A stretch of DNA of 9,674 bases. It comes from an uncultured Bacteroidales bacterium. Lineage in GTDB: Bacteria; Bacteroidota; Bacteroidia; Bacteroidales; Muribaculaceae. Under the pieces are notes generated by a model that saw nothing but the letters and a program-made list of their open reading frames with translations, searched no databases and was not told the origin of the DNA. How positions within the stretch are numbered: position 1 is the stretch's first letter; every line of letters begins with the position of its first letter. Shown here one piece after another: positions 1-5,403 of the stretch. The DNA is taken from assembly GCA_900549375.1 (NCBI GenBank), contig URNY01000104.1, positions 1-9,674 of the forward strand. The letters run 5' to 3'. Both the position numbers and the translations under genes were made by a program.

Positions 1-1
1 C

Positions 2-286
2 CGCGTAAGTATGAACACATGCATTTCATACGGCAGGAAGAAGAAAGTTGCGACTGTAGCTCTTGACATCGCTCCGGATATCATTGGCGGGGATTCATCG
101 GAATCAAGACAAACTCAAATGCTTCACCGGCGCATTCAGCTGCTTGAACCTCTCGACCGGGCTATAGTTTTGTTATGGCTCGAGAATATGTCGTATGAAG
201 AAATCGGCGAAATCATAGGCACAAGCGCCCGAAACATAGGAGTGCGCCTCGTGAGAATCAAAGAAAAACTTAAATCTCTCTATTAA
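2..286 (+). CDS. ECF-type RNA polymerase sigma factor, C-terminal part (5' end outside window)
   Basis: This is the C-terminal part of an extracytoplasmic-function sigma-70 factor, which directs RNA polymerase to alternative promoters. The reading frame is open to the window edge and reads RVSMNTCISYGRKKK, resembling the end of ECF region 2 (commonly LYRVALNT...), so the ATG at 11 is probably an internal Met. A short linker follows, then region 4: LEPLDRAIVLLWLENMSYEE and a helix-turn-helix (EEIGEIIGTSARNIGVRLVR) ending in KEKLKSLY, the part that contacts the -35 element. Region 2 is not in the window, so the class cannot be assigned. It lies 22 nt upstream of a membrane protein gene on the same strand, a common arrangement for a sigma factor and its regulator. 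The stop codon lies in a perfect 13-bp tandem duplication. Family assignment is firm; the regulon is unknown. Confidence 0.9.
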   Translation, partial: RVSMNTCISYGRKKKVATVALDIAPDIIGGDSSESRQTQMLHRRIQLLEPLDRAIVLLWLENMSYEEIGEIIGTSARNIGVRLVRIKEKLKSLY

Positions 287-295
287 ATCTCTCTA
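270..295. repeat. Perfect 13-bp tandem duplication across the sigma factor stop codon
   Basis: The unit TTAAATCTCTCTA occurs at 270-282 and again, with no gap, at 283-295. The TAA stop (284-286) is in the second copy. With one copy the frame would still stop (CTC TAA), one codon earlier, so the duplication is nearly silent for the protein. It looks like a replication-slippage product. Confidence 0.9.
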
Positions 296-308
296 AAAGA
301 CTCTTAGT

Positions 309-908
309 ATGGATGAATTAGAAGAAATGCGCCGACAGATGGCAACAATGAAATCGCAACTCGATACGCAACAGATAGTAAATAAAAGGCTGATGTGCAA
401 GGTGATGCGAAATAAAGCCTCATGGATGAATTTATTGGTGAATGCTGAACTTATAGCATTTCCCTTCTTATATCTGCTGATTGTCGGGCTCTGTGAGGTT
501 TTGGGTATTTCCCAATGGTATTCGTTCACATTCCTTGTATTTGGGTCAGCCGATGCCTTATTGGATATAAGGACTGTCCGTATTCCCGGCAGTTTATTCA
601 GTTCTTCATCTATCCTCAGTCTCAGAAAATTTCTGATACGTCAGAAGAAAGAACGTTTTATACAGACTCTGATAATGGGAGTATTATGTGTGGCTTGGCT
701 ATCAATGTTTTTATTTGCGATCGGCACCTCCGGCAATCCGTTATTCCTCGCAAACGGACTATGGGATGCTGTAAAGACCGGAGGCCTTTTCGGCGGGATA
801 ATCGGATCCGTTATCGCAATAATCGTGGTAATAATGCTCTATAGAAAAATGCAGCGTACAAACGACCGGATCATAGCCGATATAGACGACCTTGAAAAAG
901 GGGAATAG
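309..908 (+). CDS. Small four-helix membrane protein downstream of ECF sigma factor (possible anti-sigma or sensor)
   Basis: I do not recognise a named family. The 199-residue protein begins with an acidic/basic helix likely to form a short coiled coil (MDELEEMRRQMATMKSQLDT, residues 1-33). Four hydrophobic stretches follow at about 42-62, 70-85, 118-138 and 157-177, and the tail is charged (RKMQRTNDRIIADIDDLEKGE). Both ends are probably cytoplasmic. From memory, Bacteroidales ECF sigma genes are often followed by small membrane proteins with this kind of MDELxxM start, so an anti-sigma or signal-sensing role is a reasonable inference, but no classical zinc anti-sigma motif (HxxxCxxC) is present. 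The gene starts 22 nt after the sigma stop and is probably co-transcribed. Its base composition is visibly more AT-rich than the housekeeping genes nearby. It converges on ruvX with only 6 nt between the stop codons and no terminator. Confidence 0.75.
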   Translation: MDELEEMRRQMATMKSQLDTQQIVNKRLMCKVMRNKASWMNLLVNAELIAFPFLYLLIVGLCEVLGISQWYSFTFLVFGSADALLDIRTVRIPGSLFSSSSILSLRKFLIRQKKERFIQTLIMGVLCVAWLSMFLFAIGTSGNPLFLANGLWDAVKTGGLFGGIIGSVIAIIVVIMLYRKMQRTNDRIIADIDDLEKGE

Positions 909-916
909 ACGACCTT
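882..916. repeat. 12-bp direct repeat at the convergent gene ends
   Basis: ATAGACGACCTT occurs at 882-893 and 905-916, a 23-nt period. The second copy supplies the TAG stop of the membrane protein gene (906-908) and runs into the ruvX stop (TAA on the minus strand, 915-917). The period is not a multiple of three, so the second copy is read in another frame. Confidence 0.85.
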
Positions 917-1325
917 AACGGTTGTCGAGATATTCCGTGAGGATTATGACGGCCGACATCTCGTCGGCGCGACCCTTTTCGCGGCGCGTTGATTTATTGA
1001 AACCGGCGGCGATCATTTCCCGATGGGCTATTACCGAGGTGAAGCGTTCATCGCGCCGTATGATTTTCATTTCCGGCATTTCTTTTGCCAGATGGCGCAC
1101 GAACGGCTCGATATATCGGGCGGATTCGGAGGGTAGGCCGTTCATCTGTCTGGGCTCTCCGATTATTATGGCCTCAACATCCTCGCGAAGGCAATAATCC
1201 TTGATAAAATCCATGAGCAGGTGAGTGGGGACGGTAGGAAGCCCGTTGGCTATAATCTGCAATGGATCCGTTACTGCTACACCGCAACGTCGGCGTCCAT
1301 AGTCGATGGCCATTATTCTTGACAT
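915..1325 (-). CDS. ruvX: RuvX/YqgF family putative Holliday junction resolvase / pre-16S rRNA nuclease
   Basis: This 136-residue protein has the usual length and the RNase H-like fold motifs of YqgF. AIDYGRRRCGVAVTDP (residues 6-21) carries the first catalytic Asp (D8). IIIGEPRQMNG (53-63) is the central strand with its acidic residue. RRDERFTS (90-97) and GRADEMSAVIIL (118-129) carry the other conserved acidic residues, with D121 the likely last metal ligand. The family matures the 5' end of 16S rRNA in E. coli and was first proposed to resolve Holliday junctions. The ATG at 1325 places DYG where it belongs. The upstream rubrerythrin terminator ends only about 15 nt before the start. No good promoter is visible between them; TAAATATC at 1340-1333 is a poor -7 candidate. 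Expression therefore depends on read-through or on a weak promoter with an almost absent leader. Confidence 0.93.
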   Translation of the reverse strand: MSRIMAIDYGRRRCGVAVTDPLQIIANGLPTVPTHLLMDFIKDYCLREDVEAIIIGEPRQMNGLPSESARYIEPFVRHLAKEMPEMKIIRRDERFTSVIAHREMIAAGFNKSTRREKGRADEMSAVIILTEYLDNR

Positions 1326-1340
1326 ACTCTAAGATATTTA

Positions 1341-1383
1341 GAAAAAACAGGTGTGCCGGACACATAATGTTCCGGCACACCTG
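1341..1383 (-). terminator. Rho-independent terminator of the rubrerythrin gene
   Basis: A perfect 13-bp stem (CAGGTGTGCCGGA at 1348-1360 with TCCGGCACACCTG at 1371-1383) encloses a 10-nt loop. On the minus strand it is followed directly by six T residues (complement of 1342-1347). It lies 35 nt after the rubrerythrin stop and is oriented to end that transcript. The plus-strand side lacks a T-run, so it works in one direction only. Confidence 0.93.
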
Positions 1384-1418
1384 ATATTCATTTAAATGCG
1401 TTTTCGGTTTTCACTTCG

Positions 1419-1973
1419 TTATTTCTTTCCGAAATAGCGGTTGTAGAGACCTTCGAAGCCTTTTCCGTGACGGGCCTCGTCTTTAGCCATCTCATGAACA
1501 GTGTCGTGGATAGCGTCGAGGTTCTGGGCTTTTGCATTCTTGGCTATACGCATCTTGTCTGCGTTGGCGCCTGCCTCGGCGTGCATGCGTTTCTCAAGGT
1601 TTGTCTTGGTGTCCCAAACAACATCGCCGAGAAGTTCTGCGAACTTGGCGGCGTGCTCGGCCTCTTCCCATGCATAACGCTTGAAAGCTTCTGCGATTTC
1701 GGGATAACCTTCGCGGTCGGCCTGACGCGACATTGCAAGATACATTCCCACCTCTGTGCATTCGCCGTTGAAATGAGCGTTGAGGTCTTTGATCATTTCT
1801 TCATCGGTGCCTTTGGCAACGCCGATTTCATGCTCGGTTACAAACTGAAGAAGTTCAGCCTCATCGAGAGGTTTGAATTTCGAAGCGGGAACGCCGCACT
1901 GGGGGCATTTTTCGGGAGCGGTTTCTCCCTCAGCTACATATCCGCACACTGTGCAGATCCATTTCTTTGCCAT
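1419..1973 (-). CDS. Reverse-type rubrerythrin (N-terminal rubredoxin domain, C-terminal diiron domain)
   Basis: This is a non-haem iron peroxidase of anaerobes that reduces hydrogen peroxide to water in the cytoplasm. The 184-residue protein starts with a rubredoxin domain: CTVCG at 7-11 and CPQCG at 23-27 supply the four Cys ligands of the single iron. A four-helix ferritin-like diiron domain follows, with GECTEVGMY (70-78), EEAEH (103-107, an ExxH ligand pair), E133 in RMHAEAG, and DEARH (165-169, the second ExxH). Rubredoxin-first order is the reverse of classical rubrerythrin, matching the reverse rubrerythrins known from Clostridium and Bacteroidetes, which take electrons from NADH-dependent reductases. 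The gene is probably monocistronic, between a consensus promoter (2071-2040) and a strong terminator (1383-1341). The perfect inverted repeat in its promoter could be an oxidative-stress operator (inference). Confidence 0.96.
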   Translation of the reverse strand: MAKKWICTVCGYVAEGETAPEKCPQCGVPASKFKPLDEAELLQFVTEHEIGVAKGTDEEMIKDLNAHFNGECTEVGMYLAMSRQADREGYPEIAEAFKRYAWEEAEHAAKFAELLGDVVWDTKTNLEKRMHAEAGANADKMRIAKNAKAQNLDAIHDTVHEMAKDEARHGKGFEGLYNRYFGKK

Positions 1974-2016
1974 AGTATTTCTAAATTGGGTTATAGTTAT
2001 TCCGGTTAATTAAGTG

Positions 2017-2034
2017 TAACCTTTCATTAGGTTA
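2017..2034 (-). promoter_or_regulatory. Small hairpin at the predicted 5' end of the rubrerythrin mRNA
   Basis: TAACCT (2017-2022) and AGGTTA (2029-2034) form a 6-bp stem with a 6-nt loop. If transcription starts about 6 nt after the -7 box, this hairpin is at the very start of a leader of about 60 nt. It may protect the mRNA; the stem is weak and could be chance. Confidence 0.35.
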
Positions 2035-2039
2035 TGTTG

Positions 2040-2071
2040 CAAATTTACTTCCAATTTTTAGAATCTGCAAT
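2040..2071 (-). promoter_or_regulatory. Rubrerythrin promoter, Bacteroidetes type
   Basis: On the minus strand, TAAATTTG (2047-2040) matches the TAnnTTTG -7 consensus exactly. ATTG (2071-2068) is a three-of-four match to the -33 box at a 20-nt spacing. The predicted start near 2034 gives a 5' UTR of about 60 nt. The left arm of the inverted repeat (2048-2060) fills the spacer right next to the -7 box. Confidence 0.7.
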
Positions 2072-2104
2072 TATTATAGATTATTTATTGTTAAAAATTG
2101 GAAG
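2048..2104. repeat. Perfect 13-bp inverted repeat between divergent promoters (candidate operator)
   Basis: CTTCCAATTTTTA at 2048-2060 is the exact reverse complement of TAAAAATTGGAAG at 2092-2104, with a 31-bp AT-rich spacer. The left arm touches the rubrerythrin -7 box. The right arm contains the only TTG that could act as the tilS -33 element. It lies outside both predicted transcripts, which argues for a DNA site rather than an RNA hairpin. The spacer holds a weaker imperfect palindrome, CAAT...ATTG (2068-2090). The protein that would bind is unknown. Confidence 0.6.
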
Positions 2105-2131
2105 CGTAAGAATGAAAAATAATTAATTTTG
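2098..2131 (+). promoter_or_regulatory. tilS promoter, Bacteroidetes type
   Basis: TAATTTTG (2124-2131) is an exact TAnnTTTG -7 box. The nearest -33-like element is TTG at 2098-2100, 23 nt upstream and so looser than usual. Transcription would start near 2138, leaving a leader of only about 17 nt before the TTG start of tilS. Confidence 0.6.
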
Positions 2132-2154
2132 CATTCAGTTCAATCTATAATACA

Positions 2155-3105
2155 TTGAAGAAGGAAGGCAAGTCAACAGAACGGATAGAAAAGTTTGTGG
2201 CCGGAGAGCTGAGACGCCGCGGGGTGATGCGGCTGCTCATCGGCGTGAGCGGCGGAGCCGACAGCAACGCGCTGTTGCTTGCTTCTGTGGCTTCCGGGGT
2301 AGAGGTGACGGCCGTGCATTGCAATTATCACCTGAGAGGCAAAGAGAGCAACCGCGATGCCGCCGCAGTGGCCGGATTATGCGAAAAACTCGGGGTGCCA
2401 CTTATAAATATAGAATTCAACGTGGCGGGATATCGAGATTCGAATCCCGGAATTTCAGTGGAAATGGCGTGCCGCGACCTGCGCTATGCCGAGTTCCGCA
2501 GGCTTATGGATGAGATCGGTGCCGACCGGATAGCAGTGGCCCACAACAGCGACGACAATATAGAGACAATGCTGTTGAATCTCTTCCGAGGTTCGGGAGT
2601 GACAGGCCTGCGCGGAATGCTCCAGGATACCGGTGAGATCATTCGCCCGCTATTGTCGATCACAAGAAAAGAGATAGAGGAATATCTCCGGGAGAAAGGT
2701 TATTCGTTCGTTACGGATTCCACAAATTGCGACTCCGATTATCGCCGCAATTATATCCGAAACATACTTCTTCCCGCTATCGAGAATCGCTGGCCCGGCG
2801 CGCGGAAGGCGATTACCACCACGATAGCGAACCTTCGGAGCGAGGAAAATGTTTTAAAAGAGGCTGAAAGAAGATTTCTGCCGCATTCCGATCTGTTGCC
2901 TATGAAAGCGATAGCCGAGGCCCCCGACAGATTCTGGATTATCCGGAGTTTTTCAAAAAGATATGGCGCCACACGCGATATAGCGCTTGAGATCCTGGAT
3001 GTTTACGAGAAACGAAGCGGCACGCAACATATAATCGGCAAAAAATGGAAAGCAGGAAAGGGAATGCTCCGCTTTTCGAAAAAAGGACTTGAATATTTTT
3101 GTTGA
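2155..3105 (+). CDS. tilS: tRNA(Ile)-lysidine synthetase, short form
   Basis: TilS uses ATP to attach lysine to C34 of the CAU-anticodon tRNA(Ile), so that it reads AUA. The N-type ATP pyrophosphatase domain is clear: SGGADS at 32-37, then VHCNYHLRGKESNRD, AHNSDDNIETMLLNLFRGSG, and RRNYIRNILLPAIENRWP. The 316-residue length is short; many TilS proteins, including E. coli's, have about 430 with a C-terminal tRNA-binding domain. The end (SGTQHIIGKKWKAGKGMLRF, then FSKKGLEYFC) resembles the link into that domain but stops there. I saw no continuation in the bases that follow. Short forms such as that of Aquifex are functional, so this is probably genuine. The start is TTG: it gives a normal N-terminus before SGGADS, whereas the first in-frame ATG (residue 25) leaves almost none. 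No Shine-Dalgarno sequence is visible. The rho promoter overlaps the 3' end. Confidence 0.92.
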   Translation: MKKEGKSTERIEKFVAGELRRRGVMRLLIGVSGGADSNALLLASVASGVEVTAVHCNYHLRGKESNRDAAAVAGLCEKLGVPLINIEFNVAGYRDSNPGISVEMACRDLRYAEFRRLMDEIGADRIAVAHNSDDNIETMLLNLFRGSGVTGLRGMLQDTGEIIRPLLSITRKEIEEYLREKGYSFVTDSTNCDSDYRRNYIRNILLPAIENRWPGARKAITTTIANLRSEENVLKEAERRFLPHSDLLPMKAIAEAPDRFWIIRSFSKRYGATRDIALEILDVYEKRSGTQHIIGKKWKAGKGMLRFSKKGLEYFC

Positions 3106-3128
3106 TTAGAAATTAATTGTTAAATTTG
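3098..3128 (+). promoter_or_regulatory. Promoter of the rho operon, Bacteroidetes type
   Basis: TTTG (3098-3101), exactly 19 nt, then TAAATTTG (3121-3128) is a full match to the -33/-7 consensus. The -33 box lies in the last codons of tilS. The predicted start near 3134 means a leader of about 250 nt before rho. Confidence 0.8.
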
Positions 3129-3134
3129 CGTGTC

Positions 3135-3387
3135 GATTTCAGACAAATCTATCGGAAACTTTAGGAATTAAAGATATATATACTCGCAGGTTTATTGCGT
3201 GATGTTCCTAATGTATGCGGAACAAGATATCTTAAAGGCACCCCAATTAAAGATAAATAGTTTCTCAAATTTTTGCTGATTCCACTTTCCAAAATCTCAG
3301 AATAAAATAATTTCATATCGCGCCTCGGGCAACAGGCTTATGGAATGCCGATGCCGATAGTGCGCATGACGTGAAACCACGATATTT
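3135..3387 (+). promoter_or_regulatory. Long 5' leader of the rho operon
   Basis: These roughly 250 nt between the predicted start site and the rho ATG contain no convincing gene. They hold an 11-bp direct repeat, AATTAAAGATA (3166-3176 and 3245-3255), a 7-bp inverted repeat TTAGGAA/TTCCTAA (3161-3167 with 3205-3211), a 10-bp palindrome AAGATATCTT (3224-3233), and a 25-codon ORF (3202-3279) without a ribosome binding site. The part nearest rho (about 3316-3370) is much richer in G+C. Rho is autoregulated by attenuation in its leader in E. coli, so a similar role is plausible but not shown by the sequence. Confidence 0.45.
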
Positions 3388-5403
3388 ATGTATAGTTACG
3401 ATGATCTTATGACCATGGATGAGGACCGCCTGAAAGAGTTGGCCTCGAATATGGGAATGAAAAAGGCGTCTTCCGCCGAAAGGCAGGAACTTGCCTACTA
3501 TGTTATAGACAATGAATCTGAAAACGCGGCCAAAGAGGCGGTAGCCAAAGGCGCAGGCAGGGCCAAGACTCCCAAAGAGCGCAAACCCCGCGCAAAAAAA
3601 GCCTCCCGCAAACCGGAAGAGCAGGCGGAAAATACCGCAGAAGATGCAACGGTTGTTGTCGCGGCTCCGGTTGCGGAGACGGCGGAAGCTCCGGCTCCCA
3701 AGAAACGCGGCCGAAAGCCGAAAGCAAAGCCTGAAGAGTCGAAACCGACTCCATCGGCTGAGGCCGAAACCGTTTCCGCAGATGATTCCTCTAAAGTAAT
3801 CGCTGAAGCAGAAACGCCTGCATCAACTTCGGAAGAGGCAACCGAACCGAGGCAGACTCCCCCTATGGCCACAGAAAGAAAACGGCGTGGACCCAAACCG
3901 AAATCAGCTGTAGCAGAGACAACAGCAGCGGAATCGACGGACGCCCCGGTAAATGAGGTAGCTGGTGCACCCACCGATGGGGTGCCCGAAACTGCGGCCC
4001 CGGAATCGAACGCTCCCCGTCAGGAGCTTCCGTTGAAGCCTAAGGAGAAACCCTCGCTCGATTCCTTCTTCTCCAACGCCAAGCGCCGCACATTCGTGCC
4101 CCGCTCGCAGCGCGAGATCCAGGAGGCAGCTATAGCGGCAGCCGTGGCTCCGATTATTATCGCCGAGCCTGCAATGAAACCGCTTACACCCAAACAGCAG
4201 AAGCATCTGAATAAGAAGCAGCGCCAGCAACAGCGCATGATTCAGGAGCAGAACAGCGTGCGCGAGCCCGAGACCAGCTTCGACTTCGAAGGGATACTCA
4301 CCACATTCGGCGTTCTCGAGGTAATGCCCGACGGCTATGGCTTCCTCCGCTCGAGCGATTATAATTATCTGGGCAGTCCCGACGATGTCTATGTTTCCCA
4401 ACAGCAGATCAAGGATTACGGGCTCAAGACTGGCGATGTGGTCGAAGGTGGGATACGACCTCCGCGTCAGGGTGAAAAATACTTCCCCCTATGTAAAATC
4501 GAAACCATCAACGGTCTATCGCCCGACGTGATACGCGACCGCGTCCCCTTCGAACATCTTGTGCCTCTTTTCCCGGATGAGAAATTCAATCTTACAGGCG
4601 GCCGTGCCGGAAATATTTCCACAAGGGTCGTGGATATGTTCGCGCCCATCGGAAAAGGGCAGAGGGCATTGATCGTGGCTCCTCCCAAGACCGGTAAGAC
4701 AATCCTGCTCAAAGATATTGCAAACGCCATCGCTGCCAATCATCCCGACACATATATCATTATGCTCCTGATCGACGAACGACCGGAGGAGGTGACAGAT
4801 ATGGCACGCAGCGTGAATGCCGAGGTGATAGCTTCCACTTTCGATGAACCGGCCGACCGCCACGTAAAGATTGCCGGACTCGTGCTCGAAAAGGCGAAGC
4901 GCCTGGTAGAGAGCGGACATGATGTTGTGATAATGCTCGATTCCATAACCCGTCTGGCAAGAGCTTACAACACGGTGAGCCCCGCTTCAGGCAAGATCCT
5001 GTCAGGCGGTGTCGACGCCAATGCGCTCCAGCGTCCCAAACGCTTCTTCGGCGCAGCCCGCAATATCGAGAACGGCGGCTCGCTCACTATTATCGCTACG
5101 GCTCTGACAGAGACCTCTTCGAAGATGGACGAAGTGATTTTCGAGGAATTCAAAGGAACAGGCAACATGGAGCTTCAGCTCGACCGTAAACTCTCCAATA
5201 AACGTATCTTCCCCGCCGTGGATATCATTGCATCCTCCACACGCCGCGACGATCTGCTGCTAAGCGAAGAGGTGCTGAACAGAATGTGGATTCTTCGCAA
5301 TTACTTAGCCGACATGAATTCGCTGGAGGCTATGGAATTCATCAAGAAACGCATGGAGATGACGCGCACCAACGAGGAACTGCTCGTGACAATGGATAAA
5401 TAA
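3388..5403 (+). CDS. rho: Transcription termination factor Rho with long disordered insert
   Basis: Rho is the hexameric RNA-dependent ATPase/helicase that ends transcription. The N-terminal Rho_N helix bundle is at about 1-45. Residues about 46-297 form a low-complexity Ala/Glu/Pro/Lys-rich stretch with two AT-hook-like motifs, KKRGRKPK (105-112) and RKRRGPKPK (164-172), and a Gln/Lys-rich end (KQQKHLNKKQRQQQR). The RNA-binding cold-shock domain starts near 300 (FEGILTTFGVLEVMPDGYGF). The ATPase core has Walker A PPKTGKT (432-438), Walker B VVIMLD (513-518), the Q-loop region SGGVDANALQRPKRFF (539-554), and GTGNMELQLDRKL. At 671 residues it is far longer than the roughly 420 of E. coli, all due to the insert. 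In B. thetaiotaomicron such an insert is reported to drive Rho phase separation and gut fitness. It is first in the operon; its TAA overlaps the aroC ATG by one base. Confidence 0.98.
   Translation: MYSYDDLMTMDEDRLKELASNMGMKKASSAERQELAYYVIDNESENAAKEAVAKGAGRAKTPKERKPRAKKASRKPEEQAENTAEDATVVVAAPVAETAEAPAPKKRGRKPKAKPEESKPTPSAEAETVSADDSSKVIAEAETPASTSEEATEPRQTPPMATERKRRGPKPKSAVAETTAAESTDAPVNEVAGAPTDGVPETAAPESNAPRQELPLKPKEKPSLDSFFSNAKRRTFVPRSQREIQEAAIAAAVAPIIIAEPAMKPLTPKQQKHLNKKQRQQQRMIQEQNSVREPETSFDFEGILTTFGVLEVMPDGYGFLRSSDYNYLGSPDDVYVSQQQIKDYGLKTGDVVEGGIRPPRQGEKYFPLCKIETINGLSPDVIRDRVPFEHLVPLFPDEKFNLTGGRAGNISTRVVDMFAPIGKGQRALIVAPPKTGKTILLKDIANAIAANHPDTYIIMLLIDERPEEVTDMARSVNAEVIASTFDEPADRHVKIAGLVLEKAKRLVESGHDVVIMLDSITRLARAYNTVSPASGKILSGGVDANALQRPKRFFGAARNIENGGSLTIIATALTETSSKMDEVIFEEFKGTGNMELQLDRKLSNKRIFPAVDIIASSTRRDDLLLSEEVLNRMWILRNYLADMNSLEAMEFIKKRMEMTRTNEELLVTMDK

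Noticed and set aside
1467..2009. 180-codon plus-strand ORF opposite rubrerythrin
   Set aside because: Antisense to an unambiguous rubrerythrin gene; it would also run into its promoter region.
2068..2090. PerR/Fur-type operator between rubrerythrin and tilS
   Set aside because: The 23-bp CAAT...ATTG palindrome has only 7 of 10 pairs and does not align with the TTATAATnATTATAA pattern; likely AT-rich chance.
3268..3275. Second rho promoter (AATTTTTG)
   Set aside because: First base of the -7 box does not match and no -33 element lies 19-21 nt upstream.
3202..3279. 25-codon ORF in the rho leader as a leader peptide
   Set aside because: No ribosome binding site, no regulatory codon run and no stem-loops arranged as an attenuator; kept only as a remark within the leader entry.
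3280..3387. Riboswitch (for example cobalamin) before rho
   Set aside because: GC-rich segment noted, but no conserved riboswitch core could be recognised.
3498..4401. Long minus-strand ORFs over the Rho disordered region
   Set aside because: Ala/Ser-rich translations that mirror the biased GC-rich codons of the Rho insert; no domain signal.
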